Notes: generated by a model from the sequence alone, not told the origin. A DNA stretch of 64,000 nucleotides from Vulcanisaeta moutnovskia 768-28 (GCF_000190315.1 NC_015151.1:1488001-1552000); one strand, 5' to 3'; positions 25,331-36,241 are shown, numbered from the stretch's first letter. Made by a program: numbers and translations.

Positions 25331-27052
25331 GTGGTGATTATGCCTAGAGCTATTGATTTACTTGTTATGGAGATGAAGAGTATGGGCGTTAATGAGATCT
25401 TCGGAATAATTGGTGGCCAAATAATGCCATTCTTCGACGCCCTTTATAACTCGGGGATTAAGGTTTACATGTTTAGGCATGAGCAGGGTGCTATACACGC
25501 CGCTGATGCCTATGGTAGGGTGACTAGGAAGCCCATGATCGTTGTCGTGACCTCTGGGCCTGGCGCCACGAATTTGGTCACGGGGCTTGCTAATGCCATG
25601 ATGGACTCATCGCCATTAATAGCCATAACTGGTCAGGTACCCACGATATTCTTTGGTAGGGATGCCTTTCAGGAAACGGACATAGTTGGTGCTACAATGC
25701 CCATAACGAAGCACACATTCATGATTAAGAGACCCGAGGACTTAGTCCCAGCCTACAGGGCCGCGTATGAAATTGCTATCGATAGAAGACCAGGCCCTGT
25801 GCTAATAGATGCGCCTAGGGACGTCCAATTATCCGAGACTAAGAGTGAAATCACTAGGGATATTCATATTGCCAAGAAGATACTGCCTGAACCAGACCCA
25901 TCACTTATTTCCTACGCCATTAAACTACTCCTAAATGCTGAAAGGCCTGTAATGCTTGTTGGCGGTGGTGTGTGTTGGAGTGGTGCGACTAATGAGGTAC
26001 TAATCCTCGCCGAGTTGTTGGGTATGCCCATAGTGACGACACTGCTTGGTAAAAACTGCGTACCAAGTAATCACCCATTGGTTATGGGGACACCTGGAAT
26101 GCATGGTAGGCTTGAGGCTGATGCGGCCTTAATCAACGCCGATGTAGTACTGGCTGTGGGCACTAGGTTCAGTGATAGGACTGTGGGAAACTTTAATGAG
26201 TTTAGGAGGGGTAGGAGGATCATACACATAGACATTGATCCAAGCGAGATTGGTAAGAACGTGAAGCCTGAGGTGGGTATTGTTGGGGATGCTAAGACTG
26301 TGCTCTCAGCGATGATAAACCTAGTACCAAAGGCCCTAGAGCAGAGTCATGAGGCATTCATAAGGTGGCTAAGGAGTATTAAGGAGAGCTATGAGGAGTA
26401 TAGGAATAAGGTACCATTCAGCGGATTCGCGCCTTGGAGAGTCCTAAAGGTACTTAGGGAGGTCATGCCACCGCATGCCATAACCACTACTGGTGTTGGT
26501 AGCCACCAGATGTGGTGTGAGCTTCATTGGGACGTTTATGTACCAGGCACATTCATAACCAGCGCCGGCCTTGGTACTATGGGCTTCGGAATACCGGCGG
26601 CACTTGGCGCGAAGATAGCTAAGCCAGATGTTCCTGTGCTTGATATTGATGGTGATGGCTCCTTCCAAATGACGATGCAGAACCTGGCCCTTATCCGTGA
26701 ATACAACCTACCAATAATAATCACGATATTCGACAACTCAACACTGATGCTCGTTAGGCATTGGCAAGCCATGCTGTACAGTAAGAGGATAATTGCCGTG
26801 GACTTCAACGTGAACCCGGACTTCATGAAAATCGCTGAGGCATACGGTATTGATGGCGTGAGACCCAGTAATTACGATGAGTTGAGGATGTCGGTCTCAA
26901 GGGCCGTTAGGAATAATGAGCCCTTGATAGTGGATGTTACGATAGATAGGGAGAGAGATTTCGTGCTACCGTTCGTGCCGTCTGGCAAGTGGCTTGAGGA
27001 GGTCATAATGCCCGAGGGATTCCATGTGGACCTTAGGTACAGAGGTGATTAG
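25331..27052 (+). CDS. ilvB: acetolactate synthase, large subunit
   Basis: This 573-residue ThDP enzyme makes acetolactate or acetohydroxybutyrate for valine, leucine and isoleucine. It has the catalytic Glu region FRHEQGAIHAADAYGR near 50, VTSGPGATNLVTGLANA, and the ThDP/Mg motif IDGDGSFQMTMQNLALIREYNLPI near 440. The likely start is ATG 25340 (MPRAIDLLV) after GGTGGTGATT, a ribosome-site-like stretch; GTG 25331 is also open. It is first in an ilvB-ilvH-ilvC operon with tight spacing. The upstream in-frame TAG-terminated leader is described separately. Confidence 0.95.
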   Translation: MVIMPRAIDLLVMEMKSMGVNEIFGIIGGQIMPFFDALYNSGIKVYMFRHEQGAIHAADAYGRVTRKPMIVVVTSGPGATNLVTGLANAMMDSSPLIAITGQVPTIFFGRDAFQETDIVGATMPITKHTFMIKRPEDLVPAYRAAYEIAIDRRPGPVLIDAPRDVQLSETKSEITRDIHIAKKILPEPDPSLISYAIKLLLNAERPVMLVGGGVCWSGATNEVLILAELLGMPIVTTLLGKNCVPSNHPLVMGTPGMHGRLEADAALINADVVLAVGTRFSDRTVGNFNEFRRGRRIIHIDIDPSEIGKNVKPEVGIVGDAKTVLSAMINLVPKALEQSHEAFIRWLRSIKESYEEYRNKVPFSGFAPWRVLKVLREVMPPHAITTTGVGSHQMWCELHWDVYVPGTFITSAGLGTMGFGIPAALGAKIAKPDVPVLDIDGDGSFQMTMQNLALIREYNLPIIITIFDNSTLMLVRHWQAMLYSKRIIAVDFNVNPDFMKIAEAYGIDGVRPSNYDELRMSVSRAVRNNEPLIVDVTIDRERDFVLPFVPSGKWLEEVIMPEGFHVDLRYRGD

Positions 27053-27053
27053 T

Positions 27054-27338
27054 ATGAGTTATAGCAACTTCTCAATAGAATTCACGATAATTAATGATGT
27101 TAACCCATTGGATGCTGTGGTTAGAGCCATGAACGTACTCAGGAGAGGTAAGGTCACTATTAGGCACATAACCGTGGATATGAGCGATTCGGCGATAAGG
27201 GTTTCGGTAAAGGCGTCCGGTGAGGAGGACGAAGTTAGGTGGATTTGTAATAAGCTTGATAAACTTTACGATATAGTAAATGTTAAATATATGCCCGAAG
27301 AAGTACAGCCGAATAAGGTGGTAATAAGAAATGGCTAA
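27054..27338 (+). CDS. ilvH: acetolactate synthase small (ACT) subunit, short form
   Basis: The product has 94 residues from ATG 27054, one base after the ilvB stop; GAGGTGAT just before it is a strong ribosome site. It contains a single ACT domain (FSIEFTIINDVNPLDAVVRAMNVLRRG), which activates the catalytic subunit and confers valine sensitivity. Bacterial IlvH is about 160 residues, so this one keeps only the ACT half. It overlaps ilvC by 8 bp. A longer frame from 27024 exists but would overlap ilvB. Confidence 0.8.
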   Translation: MSYSNFSIEFTIINDVNPLDAVVRAMNVLRRGKVTIRHITVDMSDSAIRVSVKASGEEDEVRWICNKLDKLYDIVNVKYMPEEVQPNKVVIRNG

Positions 27339-28314
27339 AATATACAAAGATAAGGATGTGGATCTATCGATATTAAGTAAAAAGGTCGTTGCTGTGCTAG
27401 GTTACGGCATTCAGGGCAGAGCCTGGGCGCTAAATATGAGAGATAGCGGTGTTAAGATTATTATTGGCGTCAGACCTGGTAAGAGCTTTGATTTGGCCAG
27501 GCAGGAGGGTTTCGAGGTATATTCCGTGAGTGAGGCCGTGAAGAGGGCCGATATAATCGCCGTACTGCTTCCAGACATGACGCAACCAAGTGTTTGGTCT
27601 GCTGAAATAGCACCGAACCTTAGGAGAGACATGAATGTGATCTTCGCCCACGGTTTCAACATAAGGTTCGGACTAATAAAACCACCTAACGATGTCGACG
27701 TAGTTCTAATAGCACCTAAGGCTCCTGGTAAGGCCGTTAGAGATGAATTCGTTAGAGGTTGGGGTGTCCCTGCCCTGGTGGCTGTTCACCAAGACTTTAC
27801 TGGCAATGCGCTTAAGACAGCCCTTGCTGTGGCTAAGGCTAATGGGTTCACGAGGGTTGGTGTTATTGAGACTACCTTCGCAGAGGAGACGGAGACTGAC
27901 CTGATTGGCGAGCAGAATGTGTTGGTTGGCGGATTACTGCAATTGCTTAAATACGGTTTTGAGGTTATGGTGGAACTTGGTTACCAACCTGAGGTTGCCT
28001 ACTTCGAGGCAATAAACGAGGCTAAGTTAATAATGGACTTAATATGGGAACGCGGACTGACCGGCATGCTGCTTGGTGTTAGTGAGACGGCTAGGTATGG
28101 TGGATTAACAGTTGGTCCCTTCGTGATTAATGAGGATGTTAAGAGGAGGATGAGGGAGGCTGCCGAGAGGGTTAGGAATGGAGAGTTTGCAAGGGAGTGG
28201 GTTAATGAGAACCAGAGGGGTGCGCTTAAATTGAGAGAACTCCTTAAGCAGGTGCAGAATAGTCAGGTGGAGAGGATTGGTGAGGAGTTGAGGATGATGA
28301 TGCGTAGCGGTTAA
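27331..28314 (+). CDS. ilvC: ketol-acid reductoisomerase (class I)
   Basis: The 327-residue enzyme isomerises and reduces acetolactate or acetohydroxybutyrate. It has the Rossmann motif GYGIQGRAWALNMRDSG near 25, HGFNIRFG, APKAPGKAVRDEF, and the catalytic ETDLIGEQNVLVGG near 190; the C-terminal E-rich domain is complete. The length fits class I. It is third in the ilv operon, overlapping ilvH. No dihydroxyacid dehydratase gene is in the window. Confidence 0.96.
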   Translation: MAKIYKDKDVDLSILSKKVVAVLGYGIQGRAWALNMRDSGVKIIIGVRPGKSFDLARQEGFEVYSVSEAVKRADIIAVLLPDMTQPSVWSAEIAPNLRRDMNVIFAHGFNIRFGLIKPPNDVDVVLIAPKAPGKAVRDEFVRGWGVPALVAVHQDFTGNALKTALAVAKANGFTRVGVIETTFAEETETDLIGEQNVLVGGLLQLLKYGFEVMVELGYQPEVAYFEAINEAKLIMDLIWERGLTGMLLGVSETARYGGLTVGPFVINEDVKRRMREAAERVRNGEFAREWVNENQRGALKLRELLKQVQNSQVERIGEELRMMMRSG

Positions 28315-28463
28315 ATCCGTCAATTCCGTGCCAATTTAAAATCAATTAAATTATTTCTAATTCAGTCTTTAACTTATGAGTAGGTTCCAGGGGTGTTAGG
28401 GTAACTTTATAGATTAATTACCTAGTGGGTAATTAATATAAATACTATATTTAACTTAACACA

Positions 28464-29714
28464 ATGCCCCAAACACTCACTGAGAAAATACTAACTAGGG
28501 CTTCGGGCAGGCCAATAAGCCCTGGCGATATTGTTGAGGTCAATGTTGACCTAGCGGCATTTCATGATTTGACGGGTTACCACGTGATTGAGGTTATGGA
28601 GAAGATGGGTAAGGTCAGGATCTGGGACCTTGACAAATTCGTCTTGGCCTTCGACCATTTAGCACCACCACCGACGGAGAGGGCTGCCGAGATTCAGGTT
28701 GGGCTTAGGAAGCTTGCTAAATCGTTAAATGTTAAGTACTTCCATGATGTTGGTGATGGAATACTACACCAACTACTCCTTGAGAAGTACGCATTGCCTG
28801 GGCAGGTTGTGATGGCCGCAGATAGCCACACAACGACCGCCGGTGCCGTGGGCGCTTTCGCGCAGGGTCTTGGCGCAAGCGATATAGCCGCTATAGTAAT
28901 CACTGGAAAGACTTGGCTCATGATTCCTGAGCCCTTCAAGATAAGGCTAATGGGTAGGCTAAACCCTGGAGTTTATGGAAAGGATGTGGCACTACACATA
29001 CTCCGTGAGTTTAAGGCAGAGGGCCTTAGTGGCAAGTCCGTTGAGTTCTACGTTGATGACCCGAGCGCATTCCCAATGGATTATAGGGCCACAGTATCAA
29101 ACATGGGGACGGAAATGGGCGCCGATGCAGCTATGTTTATTCCTGATCAGGAAACCATAAATTACATACGTAATACTAGGAATCTCGATGTAAAGCCAGT
29201 AACGCCTGACCTAGGGGCCAAGTACATGGATGAGTACGATATAGAATTAAGTAGGCTTGAACCCCTTGTGGCTGCACCCCACAGTGTTGATAATGTTAAG
29301 TCGATAAGCGAGGTTGAGGGCTTAGATGTTGATTACGTGTTCATAGGCTCATGCACCAACGGCAGGCTAAGCGATATTGAAGCCGCGGCAAAGATATTAA
29401 AGAGAGGTAAGGCTAAGGCTAGGTGCATAGCCATACCAGCCTCCAGGGACGTGTTTGAGAGGGCTCTTGAACTTGGTTACATAGATATACTCGTGAAGGC
29501 CGGCTGTGTTGTTACCTACGGAACCTGCGGACCATGCATTGGCGGGCACTTTGGGCTTGTTGGTCCAGGCGAAGTGGCAGTCTCAACAAGCAATAGGAAT
29601 TTTATTGGTAGGATGGGTTCAAAGGAGGGTAAGGTTTACCTGGCGAATGCCGCCGTGGCTGCAGCGACAGCACTTGAAGGTAAACTCGCTGATCCAAGGA
29701 AATATCCTTCATAA
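28464..29714 (+). CDS. leuC: 3-isopropylmalate dehydratase large subunit
   Basis: The 416-residue aconitase-family subunit carries the [4Fe-4S] ligands in IGSCTNGRL and in [14 protein letters not shown]. Other motifs are [22 protein letters not shown] and YKAT-like [19 protein letters not shown]. It isomerises 2- to 3-isopropylmalate, and probably citramalate, with LeuD (encoded convergently at 30.6-31.1 kb). A close homologue, homoaconitase, cannot be excluded. ATG 28464 lies 26 nt after a TATA box (aatataaatac), a normal leaderless start in frame. Confidence 0.93.
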   Translation: MPQTLTEKILTRASGRPISPGDIVEVNVDLAAFHDLTGYHVIEVMEKMGKVRIWDLDKFVLAFDHLAPPPTERAAEIQVGLRKLAKSLNVKYFHDVGDGILHQLLLEKYALPGQVVMAADSHTTTAGAVGAFAQGLGASDIAAIVITGKTWLMIPEPFKIRLMGRLNPGVYGKDVALHILREFKAEGLSGKSVEFYVDDPSAFPMDYRATVSNMGTEMGADAAMFIPDQETINYIRNTRNLDVKPVTPDLGAKYMDEYDIELSRLEPLVAAPHSVDNVKSISEVEGLDVDYVFIGSCTNGRLSDIEAAAKILKRGKAKARCIAIPASRDVFERALELGYIDILVKAGCVVTYGTCGPCIGGHFGLVGPGEVAVSTSNRNFIGRMGSKEGKVYLANAAVAAATALEGKLADPRKYPS

Positions 29715-29726
29715 CGTGAGAAGGAC

Positions 29727-30548
29727 TTAATTAGGACCTATTACGAACCTAACCCCATCTGCTTCATAATCCTCCTCGCCCTTATACTCAATAGACTCCT
29801 CCAACTCCTTATCCTCATTAACAACATGTAACTTCCTACCATCTAATGACCTCTTGACATTATTAATTATGAGCTTCCATAGGGACCTAGGTGCATTAAC
29901 ACGTATATTTAGTTCAATTACCTGCTCATTACCATAATCAACCTCTAATTCACCTTCAATATGTATTGCCCATTTTGCATTGCTTAAGTTCATTACATAA
30001 TTAGCCTTATTAAAGGACTCAGTACCATCTAGGAGCGTTATGCTTTCCACCTCAATATCATCGTTGGTTAGCAAGGTCTCATTATCACCAAATCCACCGC
30101 TTTCCAGCACAGCCGTACTTAGGTAAAGATTAACTACATCAGCCTCGGATTGATTAATTACGTCCTTAACGTATTTCAACGCATCCTTAAGCGAGCACTT
30201 ACATGCATTTGGAGGTGGTACATACTTCTCAATTATGCTTTGCGGTGCTGAGAATCTGATTAACTTGTACTTATGGCCATTATTGCGTATGAAGTCTATG
30301 ATGTAATGACTCAGTTCTTCTAGGCAATTAATTGGGGCGTGTATATCTATGCGTGCCTCACCATCCGCCTTCAAAATATCCTTACCATTATATGTTAATT
30401 CGCGACTCTCATAAGTTCTGGCATTGTACTCCAAGGCATCACCCTTCTCTTCAAGGTCAATATTGATGGTACTGATGCGCCTCTCGCTTATCCATGCCAG
30501 TAATTTATGCCATAAGTCCCTAGCGCAAATGATACTATTCACACTCAT
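29727..30548 (-). CDS. hypothetical protein between leuC and leuD
   Basis: The 273-residue product has mixed alpha/beta character and repeated acidic patches, with four cysteines (one pair ACKC near residue 120). I see no membrane segment, P-loop or known motif. ATG 30548 follows the TATA box ctttttaagtaa by about 27 nt. It is on the same strand as leuD, 76 bp downstream of it, and converges with leuC (12-bp gap). I do not recognise the family. Confidence 0.6.
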   Translation of the reverse strand: MSVNSIICARDLWHKLLAWISERRISTINIDLEEKGDALEYNARTYESRELTYNGKDILKADGEARIDIHAPINCLEELSHYIIDFIRNNGHKYKLIRFSAPQSIIEKYVPPPNACKCSLKDALKYVKDVINQSEADVVNLYLSTAVLESGGFGDNETLLTNDDIEVESITLLDGTESFNKANYVMNLSNAKWAIHIEGELEVDYGNEQVIELNIRVNAPRSLWKLIINNVKRSLDGRKLHVVNEDKELEESIEYKGEEDYEADGVRFVIGPN

Positions 30549-30624
30549 GGTTAAATGCTTGCTTATTTACTTAAAAAGGATTTTAGTACTCCAGTTTCTG
30601 TAGAGACCTCATTGAAAGTTTTAC

Positions 30625-31149
30625 CTATAAGTTGAAGCGTGACTTAACGTATTCAAGTAAACCACCGCTGATTAGTATTTCAAGCGCCATTCCAGTTATT
30701 GGCTTGGCTCTCAGAACCTTTTGACCGTTATTTACAATGACCTCACCAGTACTAACATTCACCTTCACGAAATCGCCCTCGTTAACCTCCCTACTCACAT
30801 TAGGAACCACTAGGACCGGTAATCCATTGTTTATGGCATTCCTATAGAATATCCTGGCAAAGGACTCTGCAAGCACAGCCCTAACGCCAGCCGCCTTTAA
30901 CGCGATTGCCGCCTGCTCACGGCTTGAACCCATACCAAAGGCCCTCCCAGCCACTAAAACCACACCCCTACTGGCATTCTCGTAGAAGTGGGGGTCAAGA
31001 GGCTCCATAGCGTGCTTAGCCAATATGGCTGGATCCGTATATACCAAGTACCTGGCTGGTATTATTACGTCAGTGTCTATATTATCACCAACCTTAATCA
31101 CTGGACCCTCTATGACTAATGAGGACATGCTGAGTTTTAGAACCTCCAT
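30625..31149 (-). CDS. leuD: 3-isopropylmalate dehydratase small subunit
   Basis: The 174-residue swivel-domain subunit has [15 protein letters not shown] near residue 22, [22 protein letters not shown] and [13 protein letters not shown]. It completes the dehydratase with LeuC. The N-terminus from ATG 31149 carries about ten extra residues ([10 protein letters not shown]) before the usual start; ATG at residue 8 is an alternative. It is transcribed toward leuC, not with it, and diverges from cimA. Confidence 0.92.
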   Translation of the reverse strand: MEVLKLSMSSLVIEGPVIKVGDNIDTDVIIPARYLVYTDPAILAKHAMEPLDPHFYENASRGVVLVAGRAFGMGSSREQAAIALKAAGVRAVLAESFARIFYRNAINNGLPVLVVPNVSREVNEGDFVKVNVSTGEVIVNNGQKVLRAKPITGMALEILISGGLLEYVKSRFNL

Positions 31150-31277
31150 AAATTTATAATTATTACCCTATTTACTGGTTATTCAATTCATATAGTGACT
31201 ATGATTGTTCCCAGGTCAATATATTTATGATAAATATAGCTGGGTAATACTTAAATAAGCAATATAATTATGCCATA

Positions 31278-32861
31278 ATGGTATGGGTGGTCTAGAAATC
31301 AATAGAGGTTCTCGATACAACACTCCGTGATGGAAGTCAAGGAACCGGAATATCCTTCACGCTAAATGACAAGGTCAGAATCGCGATGCTTCTTGATGAG
31401 TTAGGTGTGGATTACATAGAGGGTGGTTGGCCTGGTAGTAACCCTAAGGATGCCGAGTTCTTCAAAGCCATTAAAAATTACTCCCTAAATCATGCCAAGA
31501 TTGCTGCCTTTGGGATGACTAAGAGGAAGGGGGTCAGTGCCAAGGATGATACTAACTTACTAGCCATACTAAATGCCGATGTTGGTGTTGCGGTTGTTGT
31601 CGGTAAGTCCTGGATACTTCACGTTAGGGAGGTCCTTAGGGTTAGCCCTGAGGATAACCTGGACATGGTTTATGATAACGTTGAATACCTCAAGGATCAC
31701 GGGCTAGGGGTTATATTCGATGCGGAGCACTTTTATCAGGGATTTAGGGAGGACCCTGACTATGCGCTTAGGGTTGTTAAGACGGCTGAGGAGGCAGGTG
31801 CTGATGTTATTGTTCTTGCGGATACTAACGGGGCTATGCTTCCCATGGATGTTTATGAAATAACGTCTAAGGTGGTCGAGAGGGTTAGGGTGAGGGTTGG
31901 GGTTCATATGCATAATGATTCGGGTTGTGCTGTGGCTAATACGTTAATGGGTGTCTTGGCAGGGGCTAGGCATGTGCAGGGTACTATAAATGGTATTGGG
32001 GAGAGGACGGGAAATGCCGACCTAATTCAGGTACTTCCTAACCTAGTGCTTAAGATGGGGTTCAAGGCCTTAAAGGGTGTGGAGAGTCTTAGGAGGATGA
32101 GGGAGGTATCGCACTTTGTCTATGAGGCGGCAGGTCTTCAACCAAATCCGTATCAGCCCTATGTCGGTGACTATGCATTTTCCCATAAGGCTGGGCTTCA
32201 TGTTGATGGGGTTTCAAAAATAACCAAGGCCTACGAACACATAGACCCAGAGCTCGTGGGTAATGCCAGGAGGTTCGTAGTTTCAGAGCTGGCAGGTACG
32301 TCAAACCTCCTTATTTACCTTAAGGATTTGGGAATTAGTGTCGGTAAGGACGACCCAAGGCTTAGGAGGGCCCTGGAGAGAATAAAGGCTATGGAGAATG
32401 AGGGTTATAGCTTCGACCTCGCACCAGCATCTGCCATACTCGTAGTACTAAGAGAACTAGGTCTTGCTAAGGACTTCCTGAGCGTTGATTATTGGAAGGT
32501 CTTTGGCGAGCACAATCTTAATGTTGCTGTGGTTAAGGTTAATGGTGAACTCAGTGTGGCTGAAGGCGTTGGTCCTGTCCATGCGGTTGACCTGGCCATA
32601 AGGAATGTTGCCTCGAGGATATACCCAGAACTGAATAGTGTTAGGTTGACTGATTACCGCGTCGTACTTCCGGGTGAGGTTAAGAGTACGGAGAGTGTTG
32701 TTCGTGTTCTAATGGAGTTCACTGATGGGAGGAGGGTGTGGAAAACAATGGGTGTCTCCACAAGCATAATTGCCGCAAGTGTAAAGGCCTTGTTGGATGG
32801 CCTTAATTATATCCTCATTATTAATAATAATGAAATTGGTAAGAGCATTAATAATAAATAG
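31278..32861 (+). CDS. cimA: (R)-citramalate synthase-type enzyme, with in-frame TAG near the start
   Basis: The HMGL-like domain starts VLDTTLRDGSQGTGISF, continues GGWPGSNPKDAEFF, HMHNDSGCAVAN and GTINGIGERTGNADL, and ends with a LeuA-type regulatory dimer domain, about 520 residues in all. The SQGTGIS and GGWPGSNPKD forms are typical of CimA, which condenses pyruvate with acetyl-CoA for isoleucine. The promoter (TATA cttaaataagc, 31250-31260) points to ATG 31278, which is in frame, but codon 6 is TAG (MVWVV-stop-KSIEV). The next in-frame ATG (31386) loses the catalytic motif. ATA 31303 after GGTGGT is a possible start. Confidence 0.82.
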
Positions 32862-32987
32862 TTAAATTAGGGATGTATGGATTTAATATATTATTATTGT
32901 TATTTATAACATGAACGTAAATATATATCCATTTGATTGAGGTAAATTTTAAATAGGTGTTATGTACGTGCCTATATAGGTGGTGAG

Positions 32988-34114
32988 ATGGAAATGGAAA
33001 CCAAGTACTAGAACGGGATGCCCCTGTCTCTAAGGTGGGTGGTTCATTACTGACTAGAAAATCTGTCCTTAACACAATAAGTAGGGTTGTTGAGAGGGAT
33101 TTTCACGGTAATAAGCTTATTCTTGTGGTTTCCGCAATGAAGGGCATTACGGACCTGCTAATTAAGGCGCTTGATGAGCACGATCCACGGTTAATAGATG
33201 AGGCAGTCCAAATGTATATAGATGAGGCTATTGACCTAGGGCTTGATAGGCTCGCTAGGTTCCTGGAACTCGTTGGTGAGGATTTACGTAGGTTCGTTAG
33301 TGTGGGTGAACCGTGGGTTAAGGATCACGTGATCATCCATGGTGAATTACTATCAACATTGTTAGTTAGCGAAGTATTAAGTGAGGTAATTGGTGTTAAT
33401 GCCAAGGCCATCTACGAACCCGGCATAGTGACAAATCAGGAGTGGGGTAATGCCTCGGTAATTGATGAATTAAGCCTTAAAAATGTTCGTGAAAGGTACG
33501 TGAGACTTTTAAGTAAGTACGACATTATAGTTACCCCTGGTTTCCTCGGTATATCCATGGATGGTAGATATACATCACTGGGTAGGGGTGGTAGTGACTA
33601 TACGGCCTCATTAATCGCCAGTTACCTAAATGCCTCGAGACTAACGTTTTATACGGACAGTGGTGGTGTGCTGAGTGGTGATCCTAAGATAGTTGAGGAT
33701 CCAATACTCATTAAGGAGATTAGTTATGAGGAGGCTCATGCGGCGTCCAGGGTTGGTGCAAAGAAGTTCCATCCAAAGACCTTCGAACCACTTATGAAGA
33801 GTAGGGTCCTCACGTTAATAACAAGCCCCCAACTCGACTCTGGCACGTACATCACGAACAACTGTATTAGGGTACCTAAGGTCGTGAGCGTTGGTAGAAT
33901 TAACCAAGGCTTGTATAGGGTTTCTATTGTTGGTTGTGGCATATCGCTGAATAATGAGGTTATAAAGGATTTAAGTGAGATTATATCTTCACATGGTATA
34001 AATGGTGTCGTTAACGATGACGTACATGTAATATCTATGCTTGTAAATGATGGGGACAACGCAATAGATCTCACCAGGGATGTGCATAGGTGGGTGAGAA
34101 AATGGATAGGGTGA
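32988..34114 (+). CDS. ask: aspartate kinase; start codon out of frame
   Basis: The enzyme phosphorylates aspartate at the head of the threonine branch. The body has KVGGSLLTRKS, GEPWVKDHVIIHGELLST, LGRGGSDYTASLIA, FYTDSGGVLSGDP and HPKTFEP, followed by a short ACT region. The first in-frame start, GTG 33035, would remove the catalytic lysine of KVGGS, so coding must begin upstream. ATG 32988 follows GGTGGTGAG but is 1 base out (body at +2) and stops after MEMETKY. A -1 step there gives MEMETKYLERDAPVSKVGG. It overlaps asd by 13 bp from ATG 34102. Confidence 0.85.
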
Positions 34115-35121
34115 AGGTTTCCATACTCGGTTCTACGGGCCTTGTTGGGCAATGGATGGTTAAGTTATTGGCTAATCACTCATTCATAGAAGTTATCAAG
34201 CTATCGGCATCCCCAGGTAAGGTTGGTCGAAAATATGGGGAGGTTGTTCATTGGTTCCTGCCGGGCGATGTCCCTGAATACGCCAGAGACCTGGTGCTGG
34301 TGTCTACGGATCCGTCGGACCATAAGGACGTGGATGTTGTCCTGTCGGCGCTACCCAACGATGTTGCCAATGCTGTTGAGAGTAAATTACTTGCCTCTGG
34401 CCTTAACGTGATCTCCAACGCATCGCCGGAGAGGATGAATCCTAGGGTGCCTTTGATAAACCCTGAGGTTAATTGGAACCACCTAACGGTGCTTAGGGAG
34501 GTTAAGGGTAATTGGCTTGTGAAGAATCCTAATTGTACGGCGGCCATAATATCAATGCCACTAAAGCCCATTAATGAATTGATTAGGGAGCTCCATATAG
34601 TCACTCTTCAGTCAGTCTCTGGTGCAGGTTACCTTGGCATCTCGTACCTCGCCATTGATGGTAATGTAATACCGTTCATAAAAGGTGAGGAGGAGAAGAT
34701 AGATGCCGAGATTAATAAGATGCTTGGGAACCAATACGTGGATCACTACGTGCCCTGGGGCAAAAACGTGTATGTGACGACAACGAGAGTTCCCGTTAAG
34801 TACGGCCACATGGCAGTAATACACGCAGTACTTAATGATAGTATTGATCAGAAACAAATAATCGAGAGACTGAGGGGCTTTAGGTCATTCCCGCAGGAGC
34901 AGGAGTTACCGACGGCGCCTCGGGAACCCATAAAGGTTCTCGATAGGGTGGATGCACCACAGCCAATGAGGGATTTAGACCCTATGGCTGTTAGTGTTGG
35001 TAGGGTTCTCGTTAGAAACAATATACTTAGAATGGTTGTCTTAGGGGATAATCTGGTCCGCGGTGCTGCAGGCATTACAATACTTACCCTTGAAACGATG
35101 AAGGCGCTAAAAATATTATAA
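34102..35121 (+). CDS. asd: aspartate-semialdehyde dehydrogenase
   Basis: The enzyme reduces aspartyl phosphate to the semialdehyde. ATG 34102 (MDRVKVSILGSTGLVGQ) was chosen over GTG 34090; it follows GGTGAG and overlaps ask. It has GSTGLVGQ for NADP, the catalytic cysteine in KNPNCTAAIIS near 145, and VSGAGYLG. The length of about 339 residues fits archaeal/fungal-type Asd. It is co-transcribed with aspartate kinase. Confidence 0.94.
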   Translation: MDRVKVSILGSTGLVGQWMVKLLANHSFIEVIKLSASPGKVGRKYGEVVHWFLPGDVPEYARDLVLVSTDPSDHKDVDVVLSALPNDVANAVESKLLASGLNVISNASPERMNPRVPLINPEVNWNHLTVLREVKGNWLVKNPNCTAAIISMPLKPINELIRELHIVTLQSVSGAGYLGISYLAIDGNVIPFIKGEEEKIDAEINKMLGNQYVDHYVPWGKNVYVTTTRVPVKYGHMAVIHAVLNDSIDQKQIIERLRGFRSFPQEQELPTAPREPIKVLDRVDAPQPMRDLDPMAVSVGRVLVRNNILRMVVLGDNLVRGAAGITILTLETMKALKIL

Positions 35122-35148
35122 TAACTATTCTCAAGGAATTATTAGAAC

Positions 35149-36129
35149 TTAACTAAGCCTTATGGAATTAACTATGTCTACTAGGTCCGTAAGTACCGCC
35201 TGTGCTGTCTCGAACTTACCAGCCCCAGGCCCAATAATGAGCAATTCACTTAACGTGTCTAGCTTAAACCTCAACGCGTTAAGATTACGTGATACATGGG
35301 CAAGGACATCATTCTTGTCAAGTGGTGTGGGCTTTACGTAGGCTTTACCCTTGTCTGCATAGGCTACCAACTTAATCACCTTATCACCATACCTCCTAAT
35401 GTCAATGTCCCTAATACCCTCAACCTCCACATTCTCAAACCTATGTCCCCAACCAATAACCCTAGAGAGAATGACAACCTTAAGCGCGGCATCAATACTA
35501 TCAATGTCCAGAGATGGGTCAGCCTCGGCATAACCCAGCTGCTGGGCGAGCTTGAGGGCTTCGTTGAATGATAAGCCCTCCTCATACATCCTACTTAGTA
35601 TGAAGTTCGTGGTTCCATTCAGGATACCCATGAAGTACTCAACGTGAGCACCAGGTAGCAGTTTAAGTATGTTGAAGGATGGTGTTCCAGCCATGACAGT
35701 GCCCTTAAACCTAACCAACCTATTATACTTTCTACTTAATTCCATTAACTCATCGTAGTGAAAGGCTATTGGCCCCTTATTGGTCGTGATCACATGCTTA
35801 CCACTCCTAATAGCCGTTGACAAGTATGTAAAGGCTGGCTCACCCCTAGATTTAACATTCAGATCTGTAAACTCACACACTATATCTGCATTACTTTCCG
35901 TTATCAGCCTAGGTATCTCGTCAATATCCACCTTACGCCCTATTAATCTACCCTTAGCGACATCCTTGAGGATGTCAGGGCCTGGGTTAATTATGTAGCC
36001 GCGACTCCTATCGATTATCTCACCGATGGTAATATCGAAACTGAGTAAATCCCTCTTAGTATTGAGAAGTTCATAGAATGCCTGTCCAACATTTCCAAAA
36101 CCAATGATTAAGATCCTAACGCCTCTCAT
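35149..36129 (-). CDS. hom: homoserine dehydrogenase
   Basis: The 326-residue enzyme reduces aspartate semialdehyde to homoserine. It has the Rossmann motif IIGFGNVGQAFYELL, TTNKGPIAFHYDEL and GTMAGTPSFNIL, then the HSD signature GYAEADPSLDIDSIDAALKVVIL. No ACT domain is attached. ATG 36129 is about 26 nt from a tttaaatata TATA box, a normal in-frame start. It converges with asd and diverges from thrC. Confidence 0.95.
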   Translation of the reverse strand: MRGVRILIIGFGNVGQAFYELLNTKRDLLSFDITIGEIIDRSRGYIINPGPDILKDVAKGRLIGRKVDIDEIPRLITESNADIVCEFTDLNVKSRGEPAFTYLSTAIRSGKHVITTNKGPIAFHYDELMELSRKYNRLVRFKGTVMAGTPSFNILKLLPGAHVEYFMGILNGTTNFILSRMYEEGLSFNEALKLAQQLGYAEADPSLDIDSIDAALKVVILSRVIGWGHRFENVEVEGIRDIDIRRYGDKVIKLVAYADKGKAYVKPTPLDKNDVLAHVSRNLNALRFKLDTLSELLIIGPGAGKFETAQAVLTDLVDIVNSIRLS

Positions 36130-36241
36130 TTTTGCGCTAGATTTATTGATTATATTTAAAGTATTACTACGGTACTCAATACCCTATTAATTTAATGATA
36201 ATGCTTAAATAACCTAAATTGTAGAAAGACTGGGGATAGAA

